Notes: generated from the sequence alone by a model not told the origin. Shown: positions 47,251-61,340, counted from the stretch's first letter. The stretch is DNA of 64,000 bases from Gnetum montanum (GCA_015680685.1 MNCI01019003.1:121401-185400); one strand, 5' to 3'. Numbers and translations: made by a program.

Positions 47251-48249
47251 GGAATAATTTGTACATAATTTGTTAACTCTCCTTTATTTTATTACTTGTA
47301 AAATAAAGTTTACAGTTTGTGTTTAAATTAAATTTGTCATTTATTTTAGTGAATTTATATTAATTTGATCTGCAATCATATTATTTATCTCATTCTACCC
47401 TCATCAAGGTCCCTAGTTGATCTACCAAATTGGCTAGGGTACCCTGAATCCTATTTCTACACTAGGACTTTCAATTTTCTAGTGATTGAATTTTCTAGTT
47501 GCAATAGTTTTCTAGTGCTAGAAGGAGGACCTCTACTCAATTTTTGTACCTAAATATGTTTTCCTCCATTGCCAATGTTTCCATTTGCAAGATTTTCTAT
47601 GATTTTGTGTAGCCAAAACTTTGAGGAACCAATTCTAGTTTTCCTCCCCCTCCCTATGATAGAAACTACAACATAGAAGTTACATGTGGTTGGCTGTTAG
47701 CTTTTCACAACAACTACTATGAATTTTTTAGTTCAAAACCAACATTGAAACCTTTCATGCTTTTTTCTTTTCTCTACTAATTTTTTCTAGTTTCCAAAGT
47801 GGGTAGTGCAATCCTTTTAAAAATCACCAATATTTTGGAAGTTATCTTCCCCCCATCTTTCATGGCTAAGAAAATTGGTAACCTACTAAAATGAAGTTCT
47901 AGTGGAAAAACACCAACTTTTCACTTTGGTCTTTAGCCATTTTCTCTGCATAACATTTGATTAGAAAGATGTGAGATTCCCCAAATCTCACTCCCCTTCT
48001 TTCCCCCCTACCATACCTAGTGTAGAGGTAGTGAGAAGGCTAGTGTGGGTGAGGCTTAACACCAACATTCCTAGCTTTCTATTTTTGGTAAAGGGGTAAA
48101 CCCCCATTACCCCCTACTTACTAATTATAAAAAGTGCCTCATTTCTAGGTTTTTTTCTTCCTTTAACCATTTCTAAGTTCCACTTAGGATTTACTTCTAT
48201 TTTTTTTCTTTTATAGTCTATTTTAAGCCCTTTTTAACACTATAACCAT
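47251..48249. other. 5' leader of element H, no gene
   Basis: AT-rich sequence with C runs; no supported frame. The open frame at 47365-47553 has no motif. Confidence 0.4.
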
Positions 48250-51000
48250 GTCTCTTCCACAATAAATCATGTTTCCTTATAACTATACTAACAGTAGGTC
48301 AAATCAACAATATAGGAGGATTTATGACTCGACAAACTGTATTGTAATGGAATGTAGGTAATCTATTAAACCTGGGGGATAACATCCTAGTTTTGAAACA
48401 ATAAATGAAGAAGATTATAACTTCATTTGCACCAAGATCTAGGCTAGCATGCTAATTCTATGAGTGGAGGTAGAGGCTAACAAGCTCATCTATCATGATG
48501 GAAAGGAGTATATTTCCTCTTCCTATGACCAAATGCCATTTACACTAGCATCTTAGCCCTTCTCATTGAGGTTGATGAAGAAAATTGAAAGACTACATTC
48601 AAGGGGCAATTAGAGGAGAAAGATGAATTTGGGATAGAGTTTGAGCCTGAAAACCTTGTGAGGGGACCTTTCCAACAAGGAACCCCCAAGGCCATAGTGC
48701 CCACCTCTACTTCCTTTACCTCTTTCACTCAACAAGTCCCACCACCTTCATTGTCATGATACTTAACCATGTTCAAACCTATGCTAATCATCTCTACACA
48801 CCAAGCATAATTGATTTCACAACCAATTACCTTTCACTTCTTCATGCCTCTTGCTACCCAACCATGGTTAGTTCAACCAACAATGGTGGTAGCTACTATT
48901 GTTAGCTTATTAACTAGCCATGTGGTGTCCACTATGAAACCATAAGAAACTCAAGGATCATACATCCCATTTATCCTATTTATGCCTCAAGTACTGGTAT
49001 AGACATCATTTTCCTTATTTATCCCATATGCTACAACCATAACACAACCATTCCCTTCTATATTACAACCAATAGTGAGGCCACAAGCCTCAAAACAAAC
49101 ATCAAAACCATATGTGTGAGCTCCACAATCAATGAGGCCACTACAGGAACTAGATCAAGCTTTCCAGATGATCCAAGACCTAATGGAGGAATTAAATAGG
49201 CTCAAAGCCTATACTTTCCAAAGTGTCAAGATTATGGATTCTACCAAGATGATCCGATTAGATTTGCAATCCTACCTTTGACAATTCCTCCTAGTGTCCC
49301 TATTCCCTAGTTTAGCAAATATAATGGAGAAGGTGATTCTAATGTGCATCTTATTACCTTTCAGTTCAAATGCTCACTCTTGCAACCATGTCCTCATACC
49401 ATCATAAGGATTTTCCTGATGTCCTTGACTAGGAAAGCACTTGATTAGTACTGCATCCTACTTAGAGAATCCATATGCTCTCTTGAGGACTTAATAGCCC
49501 AGTACATTAACTACTTCAAGTATAACTTAAAGCCTAATATCTTGCTTGATCAACTCATGAAGGGCAATAAGAGAACGCTAGAACCCATATAGAAGTTCAT
49601 CCAATAATGAAATGAACTTTTGAATGAAATACCAAAGTCAATAGCCAAGACCCACCTTTTAGCCATATTCAAGATGGTAGTTAAAGAATGGATCAAGTTA
49701 AAACTATACTCTCTTGACCCATGGTTCCTTAGAAAAGTATTTTCGAAAAACAAGAACATAGAGGATGCTGCAGAGACCAATCATAATCTAGTCTATGTAG
49801 CATATCAAGATCAACATACATAGAGAAACAATGACAAGAAGAAAAAAAACAATGTGGCCATAGCAATAGTGACCAAAGAATCAAAGACCACTAACCAAGG
49901 GCTAAGGAACAACCCACCCAAGGCCTTTACTAATAACCATGATAACCAACCATCAGCATATGAGGCCACCACATCAACTGCCACTAGGCTGAATGTTGAG
50001 TAGAAAGACTGAAGTAAGTACACAACCTTACCTTTGAAGCCATCCAATTTGCTAGATCAAATTTTAAAGAGTGGGTACATGCAATACAAATAGATGATTG
50101 AATTTTCTTGAAAGAATCATGAGTGGTTATGTGAAATATCCAATGACCCCACTCAAGCAATCAAGGATGATTTCTAGTTGCCTACGTACTTCAAACTAAA
50201 CCTATTTTGCCATTATCATCAATTGCTTGGTCATGATACAAACTTCTTCCTCACACTGAAGGATGACCTATAGAGGATGATAGATAGGGAGGATCTGGTC
50301 TTAGATGCTTCCAACCTAGTCTAGGCATAAAATCAATCGATCTATGCTTACAAAGACTCATTGAATGCTAATGAAAGCCATTACATTATTTTGGCATTCA
50401 ACATTGATGATGATTAGAGACCTTTGAGAAAATCATATCTAGTCTAAGTACCACCTTGTGCTTCTTTAGCTACCATCAACTCAAGATTACCCTTTGTTAT
50501 AAAAGTATTATCACAAATACCTCCAAGGAAATCTTTTGTCATCAAGGTGCCCCAACCTAACCCAACTAGTCATAGCCTAACCAATTGTACAATGACCTTA
50601 TATGGTGGCTAACATTATTTCCTCTTTCTCATAACCATTGACTAACAACTAGAAAAACTCAACCAAGTAAAGGAAGAAGCATAAACAAAAGCTTGATAGC
50701 AAGGGTGTTAAGTAGAAGAAGGCACAAAAGGAAGTGGACCCACCAAATCCCACTCCCATATGGGCTATACCCATGACCTCCTCTACTTAACCTACTCCAA
50801 TTAGCAAGCCATAGGAGAAAACTAAAATCCATAGCTAAAATAAAGAGGAGAAGTCCCAGCAACAACCACCTAAGGCCAAATTTAGCATTTTAGGGTGCAT
50901 GGAGGAAGTGAAGCACAACCAAGATGACAAACCCATGATCAATGATAAAAAATTCCTTAGTGTGATGGATCAAGTTTGACAATCTCTTAAGTAAAAGAAT
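48250..51000 (+). pseudogene. Tat-like Gag remnant of element H
   Basis: The plus strand reads a Gag core from about 49300 (FSKYNGEGDSNVHLITFQ, LEDLIAQYINYFKYNL) to 49820 (KSIAKTHLLAIFKMVVKEW, AAETNHNLVYVAYQDQ). Later comes a zinc-knuckle-like block near 50195 (FCHYHQLLGHDTN, then LKDDL), which resembles the CxxH...HxT knuckle of Tat-lineage Gag (usual form CxxHxxxGHxTExC; the last Cys is lost here). Upstream, 48300-49200, is Pro/Thr-rich. Frames change and stops are frequent. Gag would build the particle. Confidence 0.7.
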
Positions 51001-51860
51001 ATAACTTTGAGCTTATATGACCTAATCATAACTTCTACCACACATTATGAGGTGTTAGTCAAAATGTTGACTTCCATCCCCATTAGTAAGGACATCCACA
51101 TTGATGATAAAGCCATTCATGAAATGCTATTCCATCCATCACATAGAGAGGAAAAGTTAACATCCTTAGTATTTTATGATAGGGAAATCAAGGTTAACCC
51201 AAAAATGATAAAGTAACTACTACTCCTCTATTGATAACCATACATGTAGGATAATTTAAAGTGCATCAGGTGCATTTTGATGATGGAGCTACAACAAATG
51301 TCATCCCATGCATCATCATTGAGTGTTTGGGATTGAAAAAATAAATACAACCTACAACAACTATAGCTCTAAATTCCTTCAATGGATTAAGGATTTCTAT
51401 CAAGGGGTCTATCTCCTTGGACTTTGTGGTAGGGGAGCAATTTTCCATAACCATCAATTTTTTGGTGGTGGAAGAGACACCAAGGTTTAACCTTATCTTG
51501 GGAAGACTATGATTAGCTCAATTACAGGCCATCTCCTCACCCATCCATTAATAAATTTACCTTCCTTACGATGGAGGCAAAATCATCATTCACAATGATA
51601 GTGTAGTTGCACTGGCTATCAACAATGTGAACATAGAGTAGGGGTCTAAAGTGAATCTTCAAGAATAAGCTCACAATCATGAAATCCATCAACCCAAGAG
51701 GGAACAAAAAGCTAGCGATGATAAGAATATTCAATGGGATGCATTATGGGATGAACTTCCTTTAAACATCATTAGTGAAGGTGATGGTGAATATAAGCTT
51801 ATGCAGAGTAGACCTTACTCATTCTCTAATCTTTCAAAGATTAGGAAGAATCTATAGAAG
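51001..51860 (+). pseudogene. Protease remnant of element H
   Basis: The plus-strand sequence HFDDGATTNVIPCIIIECLG places the active-site block DDGA at 51279-51290. It is followed by FNLILGRL and SSPIH (about 51490-51550), the conserved LLGRPW and PSxxHQ blocks found downstream of the active site in Tat-like proteases. Upstream, 51007-51216 is an open frame (SLYDLIITSTTHYEVLVKML). No RT, RNase H or IN follows: coding text ends near 51870, so pol has been lost or was never present. Confidence 0.72.
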
Positions 51861-52130
51861 TGAAGTGCACATTAATATTTCCATGCCCTTATAACTAGAT
51901 GCACCAATGGCCATATAGCCTAACCTTTCTTTCTTAATTTATTATACCTTTTTATGTACTTTACTTTACTCTTTATACATGTAGCCTAAGTTTCTACTTT
52001 CATTTTCATTTTACTTATTTATTACAACCTTTCTTTTTCTTTACTTTTACTCATGTTATAAACATCAAAAAAGCCTTAAAAACTTTAAAAAATAAAATCT
52101 CCAAAAAAATATAAGTTTCTTTTCAACCAC

Positions 52131-52375
52131 AGTCTGCTAAGACTCTAAATTGGAATTATAGTCCACCAAGACTCTAAATTGGTGTTATAGTCAACTAAGA
52201 TTTTAAATTAGCAAGACAACCTACCATGCCCTTAAGCTGGCAAAAACAATAACACAAAATGGCTTACCATGGCCTAAAACTAGCAACATAATCGTAATGC
52301 AACATGACTTGTCATGACCTTAAACTAGCAAACCAATGTAACCTATGCCCTCCATCACCTAAAACTAGCAAATGT
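52131..52375. repeat. 29-bp minisatellite grading into degenerate units
   Basis: Three clear 29-bp units start at 52131, 52160 and 52189 (agtc..ctaagactctaaattgg..ttat). Worn units with 'cctaaaactagcaa' continue to about 52375. It lies between the protease remnant and the antisense gene. Confidence 0.8.
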
Positions 52376-52830
52376 TTATTTTATTTATTTACATATTGCC
52401 TTTAAATGCATCACTTAGCCATTCAACTTTATAGCCAAAATCATCAACATAGCCATTTACAAGGTTTACAACACTAGAAAAATATAGTAAAACATGAAAT
52501 GAAAAATTTAAATTTAAAATATCTATAACATACATATCCTTAGCCACATTATGTGGAAAAATGTCTAAAAATAATAATAACAACCATCTATAACATAGTG
52601 TTGGCTAACAATGGCCATCAACATAAAAATAAAACCAAGTAGCCAACAAGTTGAAAAAATAAGTAGATGAAGGATTGTAAGGGGCATTTGGAGGAGGAAG
52701 TGGTGGATTATTTTCACCCTTTCATTTGGAGCCACTAATTTCTCCTAAGGCCTTAAATACAACAACACATGGCCAATTATTAACCAATAGCCAAAACCAT
52801 AAAGAAAAATATATAACATAAAATGCATCA
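52376..52830. other. No recognisable feature
   Basis: AT-rich DNA without a supported frame, just beyond the 3' end of the antisense pseudogene. Confidence 0.4.
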
Positions 52831-55800
52831 AACCTAGGGGGACTTTAGCTCCATAACTTCCAAGTGTATGTGGAAGGCCTCCCTCCAAATGATGGATGAT
52901 CTAGTTCCCATTCATGCTGACCTAGTCAACATCTCCAAGATCAACACTAGAAAGGATGCTAGTCCTATCTACGGTAATCCATGTAGGAGGCTCTTGGGTA
53001 ATAACAGTCATAGACGTCGTGCTTGCAGTAGTGATAATACGACGAGTAGAAGATTGCTCCACCATGAGAGTACTATCAAAAAATTGATAAGAATTCTCCA
53101 CCTAGATCCCTTAGATGAATAACTCTCTCTTGCATTATTTAACTAACTCCTCCTTGAGACACTTAAGGTAGGCCCCATGATCTACCTTGTATTGTCACTT
53201 ATGGGCTTTTTTTTTTACCCCACTATAGGACCCAAGCATAGTGATCTTTTCAATCCTCAACATTTTTAGAGATGAGGTCCATTTACATTTGCTATTTTAC
53301 TATCTCCCATAATAGTGATACTTTGTCCAAAATGGTATGCTAGTAGCAAGCCCATGTGATCTCTTTGATCCACAATTCCCTTGAGTTAGCCACTTAGGCT
53401 TCCACAAAGGCCTTGTGATCTTGGAGATCTCTAATCATCTACTCTTATCCTTGAGTCTTATCCCTTAAGTTCATAACTTGTTCCCATAGGAATCCAACTC
53501 CCATGAAGTTTTGGCACAACATTGCTAGATTACTAGCAGTCTTGTATAACTTCAACGATACACTAGAGACATTGAAGGGAAGTTTTGGCAAAGGAGTCAA
53601 TCTCCATGTCTTGGATGGGATCCCACTCCATAGAACGCACTGCATAATAAAAATATAATCATAACACAAACATAGCCTATGGCATAGCTAAAAAAACTAA
53701 GGCATATAAAACAAAGGCCTTACCTATCTCAGGTGCAACTTGATGCAACCAGTTAATTGTGTCCTTAGCCATCCTGCCCATGAATTCTACCTTGTCTGGG
53801 ATCTCTATCCATGGTTTTTCATGAAACTTAGGGACAAGGTCATGAATTAGTGGCTTAAGAACTACTATAAGCATAACAATCATTAAAGGGTTAGGAAAAA
53901 ACCAAACTTAAAATAATAAGATATAATTAAAAGCATTAAGACACGTGCATACCTAGCTCCTTTTTCTCTTCCTCTAGGATGATGATGGGGGTGTGCCCAA
54001 TACTACCTCATCAAAGAAAGTGTCTAAATCATTTATGTCTACCTTACATTGCTGTAGGAGTGCCTCTTCTACACACATTTGTTCTTCCTTTGTGGTAACT
54101 TATGCTACTAGGACTTGATGCTTGTCTACAACCATAGCACGTAGAAAACCAAATAGCATATGAAATCATAATATAACCATAACTCTCAAAATAAAATAAA
54201 ATAGCCAAAACTTAAATGAAGCATGCCTATGACTACCTGCTAGAATGGCTTAAACATAAACTTAAGGCTCTTTAGGGTGGGTTGGTTTGATGCTTGTGGT
54301 GCTTCCTTCATTAGTCTCTACCAAGCTATCCCTTTGGCCTTTCTACATCATTGTTTGACCTCTAGGATGCTTGCTAGAAATGTGAGAGGCTCCTTGTCAT
54401 TCGTGCTATTAGGGGACTCACACTACCTATCATCAAGATCCTTGGTGGTAATGTACAATGTATAATCCATTCCTTCTAGTGATTTATGGGCCTACACTAT
54501 TGGATAAATGTGCTTTATTCAAGGCCTAGATAGTTGGCTTGGGTCTTGGGAAATTCATCGTCTATTACTTCACACCACCAGAAACACTATGAACCTCATC
54601 AAGTAACTTGTAAAAATTGCAAAATGCATATGGATTATGGTAGAGATGTCCTCATGGAGTTTGAGGATCTCATCTTGAATCCTAATAGACAAATTAGCCA
54701 TCTAGTTGAACCTAGTGCCATCCATCAAGACCTTCTTAAAGGTCTACCCCTATGCAATGTTGATCACCTTCTTTTGCAATAATAGTTTGGAAAAAACATG
54801 ATACTTGAACAAAGGATATGATTCCTTTGCATCAAGGTTCATAAAGTTATGGATGGAAATTCTAGAATGGCCCATGCTAATATCAAGCCACTTTAAAACT
54901 CTCTCATTATGACCCAATTCCTTCACTATTCTGGTGAAAACCTTTGCCTGATCAGTGGGAACACCAAACATGTGGAAAGAGGGGCCATCATTAATGTCCA
55001 TGTTAATCTTCATGCCTTGAATGGTGGTGCTAAAACTATCATCCTCCTCATTGAAGGAGTCAATGATGTTTACCATCTCTGTAATAGGGATGGAAGGGAT
55101 AGGTGTCATAAAAAAATCAAGCAAACTTGCATGCTAAATTTTTGCTTGAATGTACTTGGGTACTTGTCCCCTTAGCAAATTCTATGCTAGTATCATATCA
55201 CCAAATGTCAAGATGAGGGTATCCTCATGATTTCCTACAAGTGATGAGATGACATCAATAAAGGTGGAAGGTCCTACAAGGTAGAAACCAACATTTAGCA
55301 TCACCATAAGCAACTTTAATAACTAGTCAAAGTAATAGAACACTTAGAGTTTTCATAACCATAAAACATTAGAATTTTTAGTCTTTATGTTTACCTTTCT
55401 TCTTCTTCTTCTATGTGGTTTGAGTGGAGGTTCCAATAGCAAGGGTATAATCCATGGAGCTATTAGAGTCTACCCACCAATTATGTATCATCTCATCATC
55501 TTACACTTCTTGTATACAAGGTTGAACCTTGTAGTGTATTTTCCAAAGTCCCTTTTCAACTATTCATACATAATAGTTCTAATATGGAGGCCCTTGGTAT
55601 ATTGATCTAGGGTAGTTTTAGCCACTACCAACATTTGGTCATTAATGATCAAGCCTTCATCATTGACTCTATACTTGTAAGAAGTTCATAAAACCAATGG
55701 AGTTAGAAAAGCTAGTTCATCTAGTAAAGCCATCAAAAACACTATAACTATGCTTACCCCTGTAGATGATACACAGTGCTAGGAAGGTTTTGGAATAATG

Positions 55801-56201
55801 TATGGGCTCTATGTGCCACCATCAAAGTATTATAAGCATTATACTAGCTATACTCTGGCATCATCCAAATATCCATAAGGTAACATGGCCTAATTGTGTC
55901 TAAAATTCCCCTTGCTATCTTAGGAGGTGGATTGTTAGTAATGAACTTGGAAATAAAGCCAGATGAACAAGGAAAAAATGACTCCACTATGGCCCTAGCC
56001 ACCTTTTTAGATAAGTTTGACCATAGCATCACACTGAAATTTTGTAAGATGTAGGTAAAAAATTCCCTTGCCCTAAGTTTGAACCATAGTGATAACTTTT
56101 CCAAGGGCATGTTAGGAAGTGGGGTGTTGGTCTTGGGGTGGAAAATGTAGCATAGAATGCCCATCAACTCAATGATAATGAGTATGGACTTTAGAAAGAC
56201 C
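52830..56201 (-). pseudogene. Antisense multi-exon pseudogene inside element H
   Basis: The minus strand shows a chain of exon-like segments with proper splice borders. Exon a is 56201-55758 (after ATGTAG, ends before GTAAGC). Exon b is about 55680-55395 (ends before GTAAAC). Exon c starts 55273 (after TTGTAG) and runs to about 54750. Exon d ends at 54237 (before GTAGTC). Exon e is 54125-53953 (after TTGTAG, before GTATGC). Exon f is 53864-53724 (after TTATAG, before GTAAGG). Exon g starts 53639 (after ATGCAG) and runs to about 52850. Readable text includes SSGFISKFITNNPPPKIARG and IRPCYLMDIWMMPEYS (a), FHMFGVPTDQAKVFTRIVKE (c) and VEFMGRMAKDTINWLHQVAP (f), with a Gln/Lys-rich probable coiled coil in g. 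Most stops are TAG where Gln fits. Tat-lineage elements such as Grande are known to carry an antisense ORF 3' of pol. Function unknown. Confidence 0.55.
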
Positions 56202-57870
56202 CTACATGGCAAAGCAAAAAAAATAAAAAATAAAAATTGTCATGACGAATTAAAACTTCTTAACAAGTTTCGAAAAACATCCTAGTTAGGGGTGAGATTA
56301 GCCTATGTAAAAAGCCCTAACATGTTTATTTAAACTTGCCAAAGAAATTCCACAAAAATAATTATTACAAAATTTCATAGCCTTTTACTTCATAGCCAAA
56401 ATTAATCCTTAGTCTAAACCATGCATAAACTTACAAAAAAGCATTGAAACTTAGAAAAAAATATAGCGATAAAAGAGCCTACTAAAAATAGTAAAAGCAT
56501 TTAATTTTATTAAAAATGAATTTAAAACATAAATTTGACATATTTAGCAATCCCCAAGGGCATGGAAGCTTACAAGAACAATCTCTAAGCATGTCAACTA
56601 CATCCATCCCCAAAGGGGTAAAATGCTACAACCATGATACAACCATAACCAAATTTTTTTGAAAAACTCATCCAAGATCTAATTTTAGTGATTCTACCAT
56701 AGAAGGAATCTTAAAATCACAAGCTTTTCAGCCATTACTATTACAACCAAAATACAACTAATCATATTTGCGTCAAATATAGCCAGATTAGCAAAACAAT
56801 AGCCATCATCATTAACCTCCTTTCATGCAAAGTTGGGAGAAAATTCACCAAAAATTTGTTTACAATCAAATGGAGTGATTTCACAACCATTTGAAAGCTT
56901 GAATTTAGAACTATACATCCACATTTGAAAAAAATTTAAAACTCATTTTTTATGCAAAAAAAAATTATTAATTTTGATGAAAATCTGAAAATGGCATAAA
57001 ACCTCTCTTGACATAGGCTTAATGAAAAATTAATTAAAAATTCGTTTCAAGTCCAATTGGAGTGATTCCACATTTTTTGGAAAGTTAAAGCCAAGTAAAA
57101 ATATCCAAAACCCCTACTTTTTACTTGGGAAAAATTCATGAATTTACATGGAATTCTAAAAATGGCATAAAAAACCTAACTGCATAGCCTTAGGAAAATA
57201 GCAATAACTCCATCATTATTAATTCAAATTAAACAAAAAACTAGAAATTGGAAAACATACATAGAAGGATATAAACCCATAACATTGAATTTCAAAAATA
57301 TGCAACCATTTTCTTATTAAAAAAGTCACAATGTTGCTTGCTTTTTCACCAAAAAAGCTTAAAAATCATAAAACCCAACTTGACATAGCCATGGAAAATA
57401 GCCAAAAAAGCCAAAAATATTGATACCCATTTTAAATCACATCAAAATAAGGGGGTATTATTTTGTTGAAATTTAATTTTGATAAAAACTTCAACCTAGA
57501 TTTGAGAAACATGCTCCTACCCCCAAATTTTGGAAAAAAACATGAAAACAGTAAGCCTAATTTTAAAAATCAAAACTATTAAGGCCAAAGCAATGAAAAT
57601 ACCATATACTTATGTAGAAACAATGAATCTAAGGAATGGGATTTTTTCAAAAACTCATCTTACCCTATATACTAGTGTATATTTGAAGAAAACGGCCCCA
57701 CACATGGCAATAAAAATGGCTAGAAACAAAAGCAAAAAAAGGTAGAACTATTTATCTTGGAGTAGTAACAAAGGAAGCCTGAATGGAGATAGGTCTTGGT
57801 AGCCCTAATAGGTTCCTTGCATCTTCATATACCTTCTGAATCCTTTGATTCTAGCTCTTTCACCCATGCT
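56202..57870. other. AT-rich stretch, possibly upstream part of the antisense gene
   Basis: Long A- and T-rich sequence with recurring 'aaattttgaaa' and 'agccaaaa' phrases. A frame at 57530-57745 has no motif. Exon a is preceded by a splice acceptor, so earlier exons may be here, but I could not outline them. Confidence 0.35.
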
Positions 57871-57879
57871 ACTTGGGTG

Positions 57880-60800
57880 CCATGGTAGGCTCAACACTAG
57901 GAATGGTTAGAAAGTAAGAAGAATAGAGGTTCAATGCTAGCTACAAGGAAAAATTAATGTTTCCATGCTAAAGATGGATGTTTTTTATTGTAGAAATATC
58001 CTCTAAATCTATTCACAAAATTTTTGATTATGCATAATGATAATTATGGTTGAAACTTGTGAAATTTCATAATAGAAACCACATCAAAACCTAAAATGCC
58101 CACCTCTAAACCCTAGTGGCTAATTCAATGAACTATAACTCCAAGCTCACTAAAGTGCATGATTTGGAGAGGATATTTTCTTCTATGTTGTGATAGGTGG
58201 AAAATAACTTCACTTTCCAAATTTTAAAATGTTTATGTTGTGGGCCCCACTATACACCCTCACTCTTGGCCTAAAAAGTGCATTAACACTAGGTTTTAAT
58301 CCCTTAAACACTTAGAAAAACAACCAAACCATAACTCCCATGCATCTATGCTAGAGATATCATACCTAGTGTGGATACATGTATACCATTTCATAAAATC
58401 ATTAAAACATAACATTTTATCCATTTTTAGCAACTAAAACCTATCTTTTCCAACCCAGGGCTCCCAAAAGGGGGTTAGGCCTTGCCAAAAATAGAAAACT
58501 TGGGTTTTCACACTAGGTCATCACTTCCTAGGTTGAAAGAAGAGAAATAATACTCATTCTTATCCCCCAACATGCATCTAGACCAAATTTGACCCTTGAA
58601 GTGGATCCAAATTACCTAAAACTCCTCCAAGCACCCCTAATAGCCTTGAAACCTTACCAAACCTAGTGAAACTGATCTAGACCTTTGAATTTGGTAGCTC
58701 CATGCTAGGGGAAGCATCATCCATGATGAGTTCCAACATGGATGGATTGGGGGAAGACAAAAATTTACCCAGATTTATCACCTAATAGCTATTTCTCAAA
58801 GCTTAATACTCCCTCATAGCCTCTTGTAGCCTAGATTAATCCTAGAACAAGTTAGTTACTCATCCATGGTTTGTTCCATGTTGGGGAATCCTCCTTTCAC
58901 ACTTCCTAGCATGGAGCCAGCATGGAAACCTAAGGGGTATGCATGAAAGCCTAAGTTACAAACAAAAATAATTGAATAACCTACCCTAGTGACACCTAGA
59001 CACTTCTAGAAACCTCTAGAGCTTCCAAAGATTTCAAAAGTAGTCAAAAATGTCACAAAACTATCATCCCACTCTCATCCATGTTGGGCATGAATGCCCA
59101 ACATGGAAGAAGGGGGGAACATTGCATGAGGTACCTAGGAGTCTCTAAACCATTAAATCTTGATACCAATATTGATCATCAATGCTGATAGCCTTGGAGG
59201 CTAAGCTGCATGAGTAGCTGGATGTCTAACTAGCCTAGATATGACTTTCTTGGTTCTTCTACACTATAAGAGATCTCTTCCATGCTACCTAGTATGAAAA
59301 CAAGGTGGCTAAAGCTAAGAAGCTTAGTGGGGCATCGTAGAGATAAGAAAAAAACATTAGATTACCTTAGCCTAACACCAAAACCTTAATAGCCTCTTCA
59401 AAAGCCAATAGAATGCCAAAAATTAACATCAACCCCTTAAGGTTCCTCCATGCTAGGGGAGACTGCCTCCATGGTAAGCATTCCAATCTTAATATGAAAG
59501 GTGGGAAGCCAAAATTATCAAAGTTTGCATGTTGTTTAACTTTAGAAAGCAATCCAATCCTTTGGGAAGCCATCAAACTTTTGGAAGCCACTTGAAATGA
59601 TGAAAATGTACCTCACTTGGGTTTTCCATGTTGTGGAGGATTCCATCTATGCTAAGCATCCTAACCCCAGCATGGATGGAGGGGGGGAAGCCTAAAAACC
59701 CTCTTATAGCCCTCAATATGGCCAAATTTCTACCCTATGCATCTATAGTCAATATTGACAACCCTGTAGACATGCATGCATAAACAAAACTAGAAAAATT
59801 GGTGAAAAATAGGGTCCCCTAGTTCCTCCATGCTAGGAGAAACCTCTTCCATGCTAGCTAGCATGGAAGAATGGAGGAAAATTTTTGGGGACTAAAAAAT
59901 AGCCTTTGGACACCTCAAATAGACACCCTATAGTCCTACATAAACCCTAAGAATTTTTTTTTACACCTTTTAGAGCCTCAAAGCCCTATAACAGTGACTT
60001 CAAATGATCAAAAGGCTATTTCCCCTAGTCTTCCATGTTGATAATATCTTCCCAAATTTGGAAAAAAGGGGGAAAAGCTTAAAAACCACCTAGAAAACCT
60101 CCAAATTGACCAAACTTGACCTCAAACTCTAGTCCTTGACCCTAGCAATGGTAGAAGCACACAAGCATTATCGATTAAGGCTAGATTTGGCCAAGATATA
60201 ACATTTGTAATTCTTCCACACTAGGGATCCTCTCTTCCATGCTCGCTAGCATAGAGACCAAGAGGAAGACTCATTTCGAAGTCATAAACACCTCAGAATA
60301 ACACCAAATAACCTTGTATGCATCCTATAACCCTTGTATTCATCCTCTAAAATTTTCAAACCTTAGAAAACTAATCCTAAATGACTAAAAAGCTATTCCA
60401 TCTAGTCTCCCATGTTGGGGATGGCAACCCTAGCATTTAAAAATGGGAAAAGGCCAAAAGAAATTTGAAATAACTCAAAACTGCCAAAATTTGACCTAAA
60501 ACCCTAGTTCTAGATCCTAGTGACTTTGGAAGCCAACATGCATAGTTGATTGCAACTCAAAAGGGCTTGGATCTAGGATTCTTGCTTCATCCACATTGGA
60601 GAGGATCCCCTCCACTCTAAGCATGTGAAAATAAGGGGGAAGGTTGTCTTTCAACTTTTGATAATAAGATGACACTCTCAGAAGCCAAAGATCTATGCCA
60701 AAAAAGCCTAGGACCTTATAAGATTAAAATTGTGCTTATTTGACCTTATTTTGTTCTCCAAAATCCATTACTCCTAATATTACATGCTAGAGTAACTTCT

Positions 60801-61340
60801 GTAGTGTGGAAATAGGGGGGCAAGAGCTTAGGTACCCTTAAATAACTTTCAAACATGACCATAACTAGCTAAAAACTTGAAAAATCATGATTTATAGCCC
60901 TAGGAGCCTAGGAACTTGGTTACCATGCTATCAAACTATCCTAAATCCATAGAACAATTGCCCCCTATTCATCCATGTTGGGGATGCTATGCTTAGCATG
61001 GAAGAAGGGGGGAAGCCATTTCAACATGTTTTGATACCCAAAACCAACTCAAACTACCTCAAAATGAAGCTACAGGATACAAAAGTTCTAGATATAGGCT
61101 CTAGCTATCAATTTAACCTTATTTAATCCTATTTTAACTAAAGCTTTGATTCTCCATGTTGAACCCCCTCTCCTCATCATTGGCCACTATGGAAATAAGG
61201 GGAAGGCTATAAAACATGCTTTTTAGCCTTTACAGACCTTTAGAATATTCAATTTTAATAGATATAGCCCTACACTATCTTGGAGAGATTCCATGACCTC
61301 AATTTTGGATGTCTAGATGTTTCAAAATCTACTTCCCTGG
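57880..61340. repeat. Degenerate tandem array of about 190-bp units
   Basis: A composite word recurs with a period of about 175-205 bp: 'tccatgttgggga' or 'tccatgctagggga', about 20-40 bp of C/T-rich text, then 'agcatggaa' and 'aggggggaagcc'. Occurrences lie near 58690, 58875, 59080, 59260, 59450, 59625, 59830, 60030, 60215, 60400, 60590, 60770, 60970 and 61150, with weaker ones back to about 57880. Units are heavily diverged, and alternate units use ctaggg and ttgggg. The words match those in the U3 of LTR H (46200-46470), so the array is probably 3' UTR or U3 DNA of element H. Element C truncates it at 61346. Confidence 0.8.
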
